Part shown: one piece after another, positions 1 through 11,238 of the stretch
Layout of the letters: the number at the start of each line of letters is the position of its first letter
How positions within the stretch are numbered: position 1 is the first letter of the stretch
Assembly (NCBI GenBank): GCA_018389105.1
Contig: JACATO010002191.1
Location: forward strand, 124,001-188,000
DNA length: 64,000 bases
Source: Nautilus pompilius
Lineage: Eukaryota; Mollusca; Cephalopoda; Nautilida; Nautilidae
Reading direction: 5' to 3'
The notes under the pieces: model-generated
What the model was told of the DNA's origin: nothing
The model's input: the letters and a program-made list of their open reading frames with translations, nothing else
Database searches by the model: none
Program-made: the position numbers and the translations under genes

Positions 1-3000
1 GGAGAAATGAGTCAGATGAATTAAACTTAATTACGTTCTTTTTTCTCACACATCTTATTACGGTCAATATCAGAAGATCTCTGGACATTTTTAAAAGAAA
101 AGCATAATGATTTTAGAAAACTATTTTGATTAGCTTTTGTATTTATTTTTTTTAATTACAAATTGATCAAAATGCTGTGCATGAAAATTTAAAGAAATTA
201 CATTTCAATTTTATAAGTTGGAATAAGCATTGTAGACATGGTGTCTGCACCAAAATGTCTTGGATAGGCTGGTTCAGACTTAAAGACTCGTACTCAGTTT
301 ATGAGGGAAATCAGTTTGCAGAGGGATTATAAAAACTGCCATGAGAGGAGTAAGAAAAGTAAATGTATGTGAATTAATTTATTGAAACTTGAGTTTATTT
401 GATTAGTATTTTGTTACTTTACACTTGAATTTACAGAATAAAGACAAAAAAAAAAGCTTAAGTTAGCCTGATAAAATGTTTCAGTTCTGCGATTGAGTGT
501 TATCTTCCCCCTCAGCATCTAAGATGAAGAGAGTTGGGAAAACCTTAAATGATAGTAGGAAAAGAAATGCCTGTATTTTCTTCTTGTTACTGAAAAAATG
601 TAAGAAACAAACAAAACATGGAAAACTTTCTTGTATAACAATGTGATGTAAAAATTATGATGAATGTGTATGTATGTGTTATGCGTGATAATATATTAAT
701 ATATATTTTAAAATATATAGGATGTTAATTAACCCTTTGAGAAGTATACTTGTGTATTTATGAGGAATGGCCGTTGATCCTGACTGGCAATCTACCAAAT
801 ATTAGGCTTTTTTTTTAATTAGGAAAAAACAAAAACAAAAAAACCTCCAGAATATTGCTTCTCTCTGTTTTCCATTTTATACCAAATTTTATCAACAGAT
901 CAGTTTGTTCAGATTAACACTCATCCAGGGATATTTATCTGCATGAAGTTGGACGGAAGGGAGAGGAGAGAAGTTAAATTTCATAGGCATATCATTTAGT
1001 CACCCACCCGTCTCAGCATATAACCTATATTCGTTTTATCTCACGTTTGGTGAGAGGGTAAACTGCCTCATCAGACCCGCCTCAGGATCGATAGCCAAAA
1101 CAAAGAGTAATACTGGTCTAATAACACAATTCAACATTCTACTCCTGTATGAGATGTTATCTGATCAGTACAGGTATATCCAAATCCCAATTAATACATT
1201 ATGAGGTGAATTTAAAAACCAAAATATTTAAAAGCCATAGCGTTCTACAAACTTAGATTTAAAATTATATATATTTTTTTTTAACTTCTAAAGGATGTTG
1301 AAAGTTAAATTAAAAATTTCTACTCAAAATTAAAAGCTTAAACATTTCTATGATGGCCTATTATGTTGTATGAATCTTGATTTGAAAATGGCTATTTGAA
1401 ATCTAAAGCACTGAAAGTAATAATGCTCCACAAATGCAGATTAAAATTGAAGACAATTATGAAAATTGTCAAAAGTATAACTTAGTATTTAAAGTCAAAA
1501 GCTTTTAAATTATAATGCATAAACATGAATTAGATTGTGTCAGGGATTTTTTTGGCTTATATGTGTGTGTATGTGTTTCCATCACTGCTAAAAATCTGTT
1601 CACTGTATATAAAAGATGGAGGTGCACACAAATCCATCTGAATCAGCTTTTTCAACCTTTTGAAATGGAGAGAACTGCCATTCCATCATAATAAAGGATC
1701 TTTATGCCTGGGTAGTAGAAGCAAGTTAAGATATTCCTCATGTTTTTTTCTCTATAAAAGCATTGTTTTGTTTCTCTGTTTTAGTTATTGAGGATCTGCA
1801 GTTTTCTTTCTTGTAGAATAACTGAGCACTCAGTTTATTAATATTTTAAAGGGCAATTACTTGGATCACCAATTCCTGATCAGTCAACCAGATATTATTA
1901 CTAAGAATGGATAAAACATATGCATATTCTATAATTAAAACAAAGTTTTGGATCTATTTTTGTGAAAGGAAGTTGCTGATACAACTTCACATCTGTCAAG
2001 AATACTCTAATGACAAGCACTCCATGCAACTCTAAATTCAACCATCTTTTAGATGATTTTCGAAGTCTGGGTATCAGTATGTATTTTTATTTTTAAAGTT
2101 TGTTTTTTTTTTTTTTCCTTCCATCAAACCACTATATTGATAAAATGTTGCAATATGTCACAAGTTTTCAAAGTTTACGCAAACGGCAATTATTCATGGT
2201 ATTTTTACTCTTTAATTTTTATTGGCAAATACAGCCTTAATGTTAAGATTTCTGTCAACTGAATGAATAAAAATTCTGATGCACGAAGTTTCTTGTACAC
2301 ACCTGTCACAGACTTGCTTATTGTCCTGCTTGTGATGATACTGTGTGTACAGAAATAAATTTCTGCTTCCCAGTAGGAATAGGCCAAAAAGTAGCATTAA
2401 AAGGTGCTTTGGTAACTACCAAGTCACACTGCGACAGTTACCTATTCAAGTCTATTTCTCTTCTCTCCCCCTTCTTCCACCAAACCGAATAAAGTAAACA
2501 AGGTCATCTTTTTATCTCAATTCATTGACATGAATTACAGCCTGTCCAAAAATTAGATGACAATCTAAGGAATTAATTCCCTGTTCTTTCTGTTTTTTTA
2601 AAGGAAGGGGGACTTCCGTTGTCTGTTTACACATGCAGTCTCTTTTAGCTATCATAGCTACCCTTCTTGTGATTGTTGATAGTTTACCTAACTGATCTCC
2701 AAAGTCCTCAAGCCAACGATTTCACTGTTCCACTCGATGCTTGTTTGTCTGCTGTATTATTTCACATTTCATGATTGTCCCGAAGGTCAAAAGAGGCAAA
2801 AGAAAATTTGGATCTGCGAGTATTCATATGGATAATTTGAGATTTGTAGACGACAGTCTAAACCTTTTGAAATTTCTTGTAAATGCATTTATAATTTGAA
2901 GTTTTTCCTTTAATACTGCTACCATTCACATAAAATTGCACAGTTGAATGACCCATGATGTTTCTTTTTTTAACAAAAACATTGTTTTATTTGACTTGGT

Positions 3001-3080
3001 GCTAGATGCATTTTTGAAAATTCTTACTGGAAGACAGAACTAAACAAATTGCATGCTGGTCTTTGCAGTATTTTTGTTTG
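1..3080 (+). other. Upstream intron, AT-rich, nothing recognised
   Basis: This is AT-rich, non-coding-looking sequence with short poly-T and poly-A runs. No exon with ankyrin character, no RNA gene and no transposon end was recognised. It is taken as part of the intron before the first exon in the window. Confidence 0.6.
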
Positions 3081-3094
3081 TTTTTTTTTTTTTT

Positions 3095-3991
3095 ACTTTA
3101 AAGATAAAGTATAAAATCTATAACAAGAATAAAATAGTGTTTTTGCTTACTCCATTGGGGTTACTGAGGTATGCTGTACGTGTTATTGGACACATTTTGC
3201 CATAATTATTTTTCTGTATGGCCTAAATTTTTATAGAGAGCCTGAAAAAACAAAAAAAAAAATGGCACCACATTCCCTTTTTTAAAAATACATTGTAAAC
3301 CTCCATAAAGTCAAGGTTATTTAACTCCATTTAAGAGAAACAAAGGGTCTCTGTCATTCCAAGTTCTGGTGATTCTCAAACAATCTGGTTTGAGTTTTTT
3401 AGACAACATTAAATCATCAGACATCCCCCCCACCAGTATATAAGCAATTCTAGATTTTTCTAAAAATATTTCTCCCACTTTGTGGATATCAGGAATTATT
3501 TATTTTATTGATTTATCTACTGAAAAATGGCATTGAAATAAAGTAAATGGGGGGGTGGTATTTAATGTGTTTTTACTCAATATCACATGAAATTATTTTG
3601 TTTCTGTAATTTTGGTATTTTAATAGATCAGTTACTTTTTTTTTTCTCTCCCTCCTTTTAGTATCCTGGTGCTCAAAGCTGATGTAATCAAGAGGAAATG
3701 AAAGAGAAATGTGGAGCAGTTCACCAATCTATGCAATCACATTCTGTTCATTCATAGCTGATCGAAAACATTACCCGTATCTTCTTTGGCAGTGGTTCTG
3801 TATGGTGCCATCTTCAGCTTATATAATTGCTGTTTTTATTCTTTTTTTGCATGGCTTCATTCAGCCTATTAAAAACGGAATTACTCTGAAGAGAAAATGT
3901 CGCAGCTGGATGGTTGTGACCAAATTTCTCATTTCAGTCCACACACACAACTAACCCTCCACTAATTTCTAGGCTCTTTTTTTTTTTTTTT
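3095..3991 (+). repeat. Tandem duplication, copy 1 (897 bp)
   Basis: This copy begins at ACTTTAAAGATAAAG just after a 14-base T run and ends in a 15-base T run. It is followed directly by a second copy. Aligned by eye, the two differ only in homopolymer length: one A in the run near 3250 and the closing T run. Each copy carries the same 81-codon open stretch (3709-3954 here), preceded by a good pyrimidine tract and AG at about 3660. No protein family was recognised, so I treat the open stretch as incidental. Confidence 0.9.
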
Positions 3992-4883
3992 ACTTTAAAG
4001 ATAAAGTATAAAATCTATAACAAGAATAAAATAGTGTTTTTGCTTACTCCATTGGGGTTACTGAGGTATGCTGTACGTGTTATTGGACACATTTTGCCAT
4101 AATTATTTTTCTGTATGGCCTAAATTTTTATAGAGAGCCTGAAAAAACAAAAAAAAAATGGCACCACATTCCCTTTTTTAAAAATACATTGTAAACCTCC
4201 ATAAAGTCAAGGTTATTTAACTCCATTTAAGAGAAACAAAGGGTCTCTGTCATTCCAAGTTCTGGTGATTCTCAAACAATCTGGTTTGAGTTTTTTAGAC
4301 AACATTAAATCATCAGACATCCCCCCCACCAGTATATAAGCAATTCTAGATTTTTCTAAAAATATTTCTCCCACTTTGTGGATATCAGGAATTATTTATT
4401 TTATTGATTTATCTACTGAAAAATGGCATTGAAATAAAGTAAATGGGGGGGTGGTATTTAATGTGTTTTTACTCAATATCACATGAAATTATTTTGTTTC
4501 TGTAATTTTGGTATTTTAATAGATCAGTTACTTTTTTTTTTCTCTCCCTCCTTTTAGTATCCTGGTGCTCAAAGCTGATGTAATCAAGAGGAAATGAAAG
4601 AGAAATGTGGAGCAGTTCACCAATCTATGCAATCACATTCTGTTCATTCATAGCTGATCGAAAACATTACCCGTATCTTCTTTGGCAGTGGTTCTGTATG
4701 GTGCCATCTTCAGCTTATATAATTGCTGTTTTTATTCTTTTTTTGCATGGCTTCATTCAGCCTATTAAAAACGGAATTACTCTGAAGAGAAAATGTCGCA
4801 GCTGGATGGTTGTGACCAAATTTCTCATTTCAGTCCACACACACAACTAACCCTCCACTAATTTCTAGGCTCTTTTTTTTTTT
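3992..4883 (+). repeat. Tandem duplication, copy 2 (892 bp)
   Basis: This is a head-to-tail second copy of the preceding 897-bp unit, identical by eye except for homopolymer lengths. Its 81-codon open stretch (4605-4850) is identical to the first. Such high identity means a very recent duplication, or a haplotype pair placed in tandem by the assembler; T runs at all three boundaries favour slippage or misassembly. Confidence 0.9.
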
Positions 4884-5389
4884 ATTATTATGATTTAATA
4901 ACAGCACATTACCAGGTGCTGCAATATCTGACTACAGACAGTTTGCTAAAGTAAAGATTGAACATCATATGATTTATTGTTTTAATTTTTGTGACAGAAC
5001 TCTTCCATTTCCCTTGATTCCACACTTAAAATTCAACTGCAGTAGATTGAATTTCTGACTAACTTCATCTATCAAGTGATATTACATGGCCAGCAAGAGG
5101 TGGATTAGGATAGAATAAACTTGACTCTTTTTTTTTTTTTTTTGCAAATAAAAGCAACTTTGTATGCATATAAAGATTGTATAGGAACTGTAGGAAAGCT
5201 TTTCCCCACTTTTTTATACTTAAGCAATTTTTAAAAAACTGTTTATACAGCTTTTATATACTCACATCTGTTACCTGTAAATATACTGCTGATTAACATC
5301 CCTGGCTGGCATTCTAGACATCTTATGAAATAAGGGGGGTTGGTGGACGGGTGGGGCGGAAACAGCCGGCGGGTACTTTAGGGAGGCCA
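4884..5389 (+). other. Intron spacer before the GC block
   Basis: Ordinary AT-rich intron with a 17-base T run near 5129. From about 5331 it becomes G-rich (GGGGGGTTGGTGGACGGG) and leads into the low-complexity block. No gene seen. Confidence 0.5.
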
Positions 5390-6440
5390 GGGGGCGCGCA
5401 GCGCGCGCGCGGCGGCGTCGCGCGCGCGAGGGCGCGACGCGTGAGCGGCGAGCGCTGCGCGCGAGCGCTTGAGAGAGAGCTCGAGCGCGCGGAGCGAGCG
5501 CGCGCGCGCGCTTGAGCGCCGCGCGGGCCAGCGCGAGGCTGGCCAGTCGCGCGGCGCGGAGCTGGCGCGCGCGCGCGGAGCAGGGCGCGTCGACGGACCA
5601 GCGCGCGCGCGGCGCGCGCACGGCCAGCGCGCGATAGCCAGCCGCGCGCGCGGCGCGGAGCGCGACAGCGCGCGCGAGGGGTATAGCGAGCGAGAGAGCG
5701 CCGCAAGAGAGCTCGAGAGCCGATCGGAGCGAGAGAGCGAGCGCGATGGAGCGGAGCGCGGCGAGAGCGCGGAGGAGAGCGAGCGCGCGGGCTCGAGCGA
5801 GAGTGGACGGCGAGCGAGCGAGCGCGGTCGGCGAGTCGCACGGAGAGCGCGCGCGAGAGGCGCGAGAGAATGAGCGAGAGAGAAGAGAGGAGAGTAGGAG
5901 ACGAGAGCGAGGAGAGTAGAGAGAGAGAGTAGAGCGAGAGGGAGCGCGGTAGTAGAGAGAGAGAGCGATAGAGGAGAGAGGAGCGAGGAGAAGTGGCGGC
6001 GAGAGAGAGGAGAGCGAGAGAGGAGCGAGAGCGCGGAGCCGAGAGTATGAGAGCGCGAGATGGCGGAGAGCGACCAGAGCGAGCGAGGGAGAGAGAGAGA
6101 GTCGAGCGTATGGCCAGGCCAGAGAGCGATGAGAGAGAGCGGCGAGCGAGAGAGAGGCGAGAGAGCGCGAGGAGAGAGCGAGCAGGCGTTTCGAAGTAGA
6201 GAGAGCGGCGACGCGAGAGCTCGAGAACGAGCGAGAGCTGCGCGAGAGCGCGCTCTGAGCGCGAGCGGCGCGAGAGAGCGCGCGATGCGAGAGCGGTAAG
6301 CGAGCGCAGCGCTGGCGCTCTAGCGAGCGCGCGGCTGCGAGCAGCGGCGCTAAGAGCTCGCGTCGAGCGCTCTCGAGTTGCTGCGTAGCGAGCGACGGAT
6401 CGCGAGAGCGAGAAAGTAGAGTCTAGAGGCGCGAGAGAGA
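5390..6440 (+). repeat. CpG- and GA-rich low-complexity block
   Basis: About 1 kb built almost only of G, C and A in an irregular mixture of GCGCGC, GCGAG and GAGAGAG words. It starts GC-dominated (5390-5660), becomes purine-rich GA on the + strand (5690-6290), then mixes in GCGCTC words. CpG is extremely frequent, in contrast to the AT-rich intron on both sides. Long open frames run through it on both strands, but they are arginine/alanine/serine/glutamate low complexity produced by the repeat and are not genes. No fixed period is visible. Confidence 0.9.
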
Positions 6441-7121
6441 GATGATCGAGAGCGGCGCGCGCTATGCGGCATCGAGCGCTCTCTCGTCGCGAGCGCTAGC
6501 GCGTCGCGTCTCGCTCGCGAGCGCGCGCTCTGGAGCGAGCTCTCCAGAGCTCGCGAGGAGCTTCTCGCGCGGCGCGCGCGCCGCGAGCGCGGCGCCATTG
6601 CGCGGCGCTTCGCGCGCTGTCTCGCGCGATCTCCATCGAGCGCTAGCGTCGCGATTTCGCGCTGCGCTCGATGCTCTCTCTGCCCGCGAGCGCTATCTCC
6701 TCTCTCTCTAGGTCGCGAGCGCGTAGGCGCTGCTCGCGCTTCTCTACGCGCCAGCTCTCGCGCTCTCGCTCGGGCTCTCGCTCCATCGCGCTCCTTCTCT
6801 TATCTCTCTCTCTCTCGTCTCCATCGCGCTCTTATTGCTCTCTATCGCCTCTCTCTCTCTTCTCTCTCTCTCTCTCATATCTCTCTCTTCTCTCTCTCCA
6901 TCTCTCTCTCCTCTCTCTCTCCATCTCTCTTCTTCTCTTCTCCTCTCTCTCTCTTCTACATCTCTCTCTCTTCTACATCTCTCTTTCTTCTACATCTCCC
7001 TCTCTACATCTCTCTCTCTTCTACATCTCTCTTCTCTTCTACATCTCTCTTTCTTCTACATCTCCCTCTCTACATCTCTCTTTCTTCTCCATGTCTCCCC
7101 CCTCTCTCTCTCTTTTAGATT
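6441..7121 (+). repeat. Pyrimidine-rich block: GCGCTC passing into CT and CTACATCTC
   Basis: This continues the block above with the base composition inverted: CGCTCTCGCG words (6441-6790), then CT runs, then repeated CTACATCTCTCTCTT units of about 15-20 bases (6950-7090). The + strand is therefore purine-rich before about 6440 and pyrimidine-rich after it, giving a large imperfect inverted symmetry. It ends near 7121 and the sequence returns to AT-rich intron. Confidence 0.9.
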
Positions 7122-9617
7122 CCATTGGTGATGGATTTACTCCTAATTTCAGTCTTGCAAGGTGTCTGTTAATATCTCTCCCTCATTAACCACCTGAAAT
7201 TTTGGATTGGTGTGTTTTGTCTTTAGCTTGCCTGAAATGCCTTTTTTTAAAAAAAAAAAAAAACTTGCTTAGTTTATTTAGCTGCATACTCCACAGATTA
7301 TATTTCTTATTCTCTAATCATTAAGTGCAGATAAAATTTATACTAATACCTTTATATCTAAATCAGGGGGGGTGCAGCAATTTAGGCTTTAGTCAAAACT
7401 CATGCATAGCTACTGTAGCTTGCTTAACTATCCAGGTTTTGTGAACTTACTTCTCACTCTTCCATTTCCCAGCCCTTCTTCCATGGTACAAGATTTTTCT
7501 CCATTGGTACATACTTTCTCTGTGGCGTTTGACAGCCACAGGAACCATTCTGTGCAACCTCACCCAATATACCACACAGTCTTCACGCACTTAAGGAACC
7601 ACATATGTGAAAGGAGTTGACATTAACGAGATTTTAGCCACTTAAGGTTAATAAAATTTTTTAGCAGATATCTTCACACATTTGTACAGCTTTTATCAAA
7701 TTCTTCTGCAGACTTTATCTCATTTTCTTTAATAACCTGGGTAAAAATATTAATTGGTTTGATTTAAAATCCAGTTAACAAGATGAATGTCTAGCTACAC
7801 AGTCATCTGATTTGGCTAACTCTTCAGGAAAAGATTCTTTAAACTGAACCGCAGATGCAAGAAATAATTCAACTTATCTTTTTTTTTTCAATACAAATTT
7901 ATGCAATATCTAATTATGAAAATTATAAACTTATTTTTCTAATTAAAGTATAAACTGAGTGACTGAATTCACTTAACTTAAAAAAAACCAAAGGTAAAAG
8001 TCATTGCAGAGGACACCGGAAGAGAGAATTCCTAGCTTTCATTCTAGTCAACCATATTAATCAGCCCCCCCTGGGGCAGTGGATGGTCTTGGATGCAACC
8101 TGAGCAGTTTCTTTTGGGATCCAATTTGCTTTGTCAGTCTCCCAAGGCACGGATTCTTACTCCTCTTACCAGTTTATCTGCAGTGGTTTTCTCTGGTCAA
8201 CCCAGTTTTGTACCACTGCTAAACAGAGCTCTATTAGGTGTTTTTCCAGGTTCTTGTGGCAAAGTTTCTGTGGACAAGTCTTGACTAGTTTGCACCTTGA
8301 CCACTGCCCAAGAGCCCCAAACCATACCCAAGTAACTCGCTTGATCACCAAGGCTGATTCCCCATATCTTCCCTTTTTAGCGCACAGCTGTGAAATGTCA
8401 AGACCTCAGTCATAAAATGGTTTTCCAAGAAATCAGCAGCTTTGGATGTTTGTAGTATAAAAAGAAAGTAGATGCAAACTATATCCAGTTGTTGTTGATG
8501 ATGATGATGGATAAGGATGAAAAGTTATTGGTGATATGTTACTTATAGAAACTAGACAGTTAACGTATTTACAATCTCCTTGTTATTAACCTGTCTCCTC
8601 AATCTTTCCCTATTACCATTATCAGTTTAGTCCTGAGAAGGGCTATTCTGGAATGCATTCTTTGGATGGTGCAAGTGTTGGTGATGAATCCTCAACCTGC
8701 TGGTTGCCAACTCTCTTTTTTATGTTTGTTTTATTTTACTAATGCTTTTTCCCATTGCATCATATATAGATTGATGAAACTGTCAGTGGTATAAAATGTG
8801 TTAATTTATGTTATTACTAGTATCATGTCTCCATGTTCAAAGTCCTGATTTAATTTTCTGGTTGGACACAGAATTGTAAAATAAATTAAGTCATACATTT
8901 TATTTGTGAGTAACCAAAATCCAGTTTACTTCAGCATTTTTCCATTAGCATAAGTTAAGAAAAATGTGCTTATTTATCAAGATATATTGGCGAGCAAATA
9001 GAGCACAAAGTTATCTGTTTTTAACATTTGTAAAGTGTTAAGTTTTTTTAGTAAGTACTAAAACCCACTTATCAGTTTTCATACTGAAGACTATTTAGCT
9101 AAACATGAACATATTGCAATTGAGCTGCATTTTGAATATATATTTAGGTGAACTCTTAAGTTTTTAATTAGTTCTGTGTTATAAAGACAGCTTCTATGAA
9201 TATATTTATGGTGGAAACTTTTTGACTTTGAAAAATGCCCTATCTGAGATGCATGCTTTCAGCTTTCCATTCTAGAGATCTTGAAGAGAGATCAACTGTA
9301 CATTTTGAAATTTTGCTATAAATGTATATTGAAATATGTAATTGCTAAACCACTTTATATTCTAAAGGTTTTCTGTGGGCATAGTCATTGATACAACATT
9401 AAGTGTTTTCTTGACAAAATCACTGGTCCACTGCTGTCTTTAAAGCTCTTTCTGATTTTTCATTCTCTTATAGCACAAAAGCTTACTGACATCATACAAA
9501 TTTAGCTCCTTTTGCTTTCTCATGCATTTGTCTTCTGATTTCAGTTGGCAATGCACATCCTTCACTTTTTTTTAATAGTAGCGAGTCATTGTTTATTAAT
9601 TTTGAATTTTGTTTAAG
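7122..9617 (+). other. Intron before the first ankyrin exon in the window
   Basis: Mostly AT-rich. A stretch at 8060-8420 has a more balanced base composition and a minus-strand open stretch of 61 codons, but matches no family I can name; it may be an old transposon fragment. The 3' end is the pyrimidine-rich acceptor region before 9618. Confidence 0.5.
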
Positions 9618-9774
9618 AGATGCAGTTGAATTGCTGATGCAGAATGATGCCTCTCCAAATATCACAGATGGACGTGGCTGCATTCCATTGCACCTGGCTG
9701 CCTGGAGTGGGAATGCTGAAATCTGTAAGTCCCTCATTGTTAAGAAATCAGGAATTTCACAAGTAAATACTCAG
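9618..9774 (+). CDS. ANKS1: ANKS1 exon: ankyrin repeats, part 1
   Basis: Fifty-two full codons reading DAVELLMQNDASPN, then a full repeat with the PLHLAAWSGNAEI helix pair, ending SQVNTQ. It starts in mid-repeat, so an exon for the preceding repeat lies before base 1. The acceptor is AG at 9616-9617; AG at 9618-9619 is a close alternative that keeps the same frame with a split Asp codon. The donor is CAG/GTAAGC at 9774/9775, phase 0. The repeat matches the ANKS1 ankyrin segment in which PLHLAAW follows a Gly-Cys pair. In the family this scaffold binds partner proteins in the cytoplasm. The open frame extends a little upstream of 9618, but only through intron-like sequence. Confidence 0.85.
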
Positions 9775-9849
9775 GTAAGCAAATGGTGACCATCTCTTGC
9801 AGATTTGAATCTTGTACACACACACCTCCCCCTCTCGGATCGATCCGCC

Positions 9850-10248
9850 TGCATAGCGAGCAAGAGAGCGCGGAGCTAGCGGGATGCCGCTCAGGATCGC
9901 AGCGAGAGGCAGCGGCGAGGCTAGCGCGAGGCAGCGCGAGGCAGCGCGCGCGGCAGCGCGCGCGGCAGCGCGCGCGGCAGCGCGAGGCAGCGCGCGCGGC
10001 AGCGCGAGGCAGCGCGAGGCAGCGCGAGGCAGCGCGCGCGGCAGCGCGAGGCAGCGCGCGCGGCAGCGCGCGCGGCAGCGCGAGGCAGCGCGCGCGGCAG
10101 CGCGCGCGGCAGCGCGAGGCAGCGCGCGCGGCAGCGCGAGGCAGCGCGCGCGGCAGCGCGAGGCAGCGCGAGGCAGCGCGCGCGGCAGCGCGAGGCAGCG
10201 CGCGCGGCAGCGCGAGGCAGCGCGCGCGGCAGCGCGCGCGGCAGCGCG
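9850..10248 (+). repeat. GC-only two-length tandem array (10- and 12-bp units)
   Basis: From 9931 to 10240 the sequence is an unbroken array of 28 units of two kinds: a 10-mer GCAGCGCGAG (13 copies) and a 12-mer GCAGCGCGCGCG (15 copies), followed by a partial unit to 10248. Every unit I read is exact. Irregular GC/GA words lead in from about 9850. Alternating CG stretches in every 12-mer could adopt Z-DNA. The array starts about 157 bases after the donor of the ankyrin exon. Open frames across it are repeat artefacts (Ala/Arg/Gln only). Confidence 0.95.
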
Positions 10249-10624
10249 CTCTTCATCTCTATTCATCTCTCTCTCTCTTCATCTCTCTCTTCATCTCTAT
10301 TCATCTCTCTATCTCTCTCTCTCTCTCTTCATCTCTCTCTCTTCTCTCTTCATCTCTCTCTCTCTCTTCATCTCTATTCATCTCTCTCTTCATCTCTCTC
10401 TCTCATCTCTCGCTCTCTCTCTCTCTTCATCTCTCTTCTCTCTTCATCTCTCTCTCTCTCTTCATCTCTCTCTCTCTCTTCATCTCTCTCTCTCTTCATC
10501 TCTCTCTCATCTCTCTCTTCATCTCTCTCTCTCTCTTCATCTCTCTCTCTTCATCTCTCTCTTCATCTCTCTTCTTCATCTCTCTCTTCATCTCTCTCTT
10601 CATCTCTCTCTCTCTTCATCTCTG

Positions 10625-10665
<41 letters not shown>
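10249..10665 (+). repeat. CT array (TCTCTTCATCTC type) then CA microsatellite
   Basis: Directly after the GC array come about 375 bases of CT runs punctuated by CAT (units such as CTCTCTTCATCT), and then about 20 CA dinucleotides from 10626. The CA run passes into CACCCACCCACC. GC array, CT array and CA run are joined without spacer. Confidence 0.95.
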
Positions 10666-10666
<1 letters not shown>

Positions 10667-11163
10667 ACCCACCCACCAACCATCCTTGGTGATGCAACTG
10701 AGATACAGAATCTTTTGATGGTCAAATCTTGTGAAAAGTATCGTCAGTAAACAAACAGATTTTGCAAATTCTTACTGACAGGCAGAGCTAAACAAATTGC
10801 ATTCTAATCTTCACAATCAACTGCCCAAATTTATGTGCAGATCTTTATTTAAGCATGCTTCATTTATTGTTTATTTTTAAACCAATAGATTTGACTTTTT
10901 TTTGCGAAATTTAAATTCTTTTTATTTAAATTTCAATGTAAAAATTTTAAAAAATTGACATGCAGTGAACAGTGTTTGTTTGTTTTTTTTGTTTCTCCAC
11001 CCTTCTCTGGTGCTTCTTAAGTCGTCATTGTTTTAGCTTGAACTTTTTGGTGTGAAAGAATCAACTACATAATCTGTAGCTGATATGGTAGTGCTGAAGA
11101 GGTTCCTTTTTTTATTATTATTTTCCCTGGATAAAAGGAAATGTTTAATTTTCTTCCAAACAG
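10666..11163 (+). other. Rest of the intron between ankyrin exons
   Basis: AT-rich unique sequence after a short CCCACC run, ending at the acceptor TTCTTCCAAACAG before 11164. Nothing else seen. Confidence 0.6.
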
Positions 11164-11238
11164 AATAGTGACGGTGACACTCCACTCCACTGTGCTGCCC
11201 AATATGGACACACTGCTGCTATGGCCGTGCTGCTACAG
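11164..11238 (+). CDS. ANKS1: ANKS1 exon: ankyrin repeat, part 2
   Basis: Twenty-five codons, phase 0 at both ends, acceptor CAG at 11161-11163 and donor CAG/GTGAGT at 11238/11239. They read NSDGDTPLHCAAQYGHTAA and end VLLQ. This is the first helix pair of the ankyrin repeat that in ANKS1 carries LHCAAQYGHT, a motif strongly conserved in the family. The exon continues directly from the preceding one (SQVNTQ) and into the following one (HNTDPSIRN). Confidence 0.92.

Noticed and set aside
3709..3954. 81-codon open frame present twice (also 4605-4850)
   Set aside because: Identity between copies comes from the whole 0.9-kb duplication, with non-coding sequence equally identical; no family similarity seen.
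5271..7189. Several open frames up to 172 codons on both strands
   Set aside because: Low-complexity Arg/Ala/Ser/Glu and Ser/Leu products made by the GC, GA and CT block; no start context, domain or splice structure.
8060..8420. Possible transposase C-terminus on the minus strand
   Set aside because: Only a vague resemblance to Tc1 C-termini; no motif strong enough to name it.
9783..10750. Open frames of 288-311 codons on the + strand and 111-169 on the minus strand
   Set aside because: They run through the GC array and CT array; the products are only Ala/Arg/Gln/Glu then Ser/Leu/Phe/His, as the repeats dictate, and several frames are open at once.
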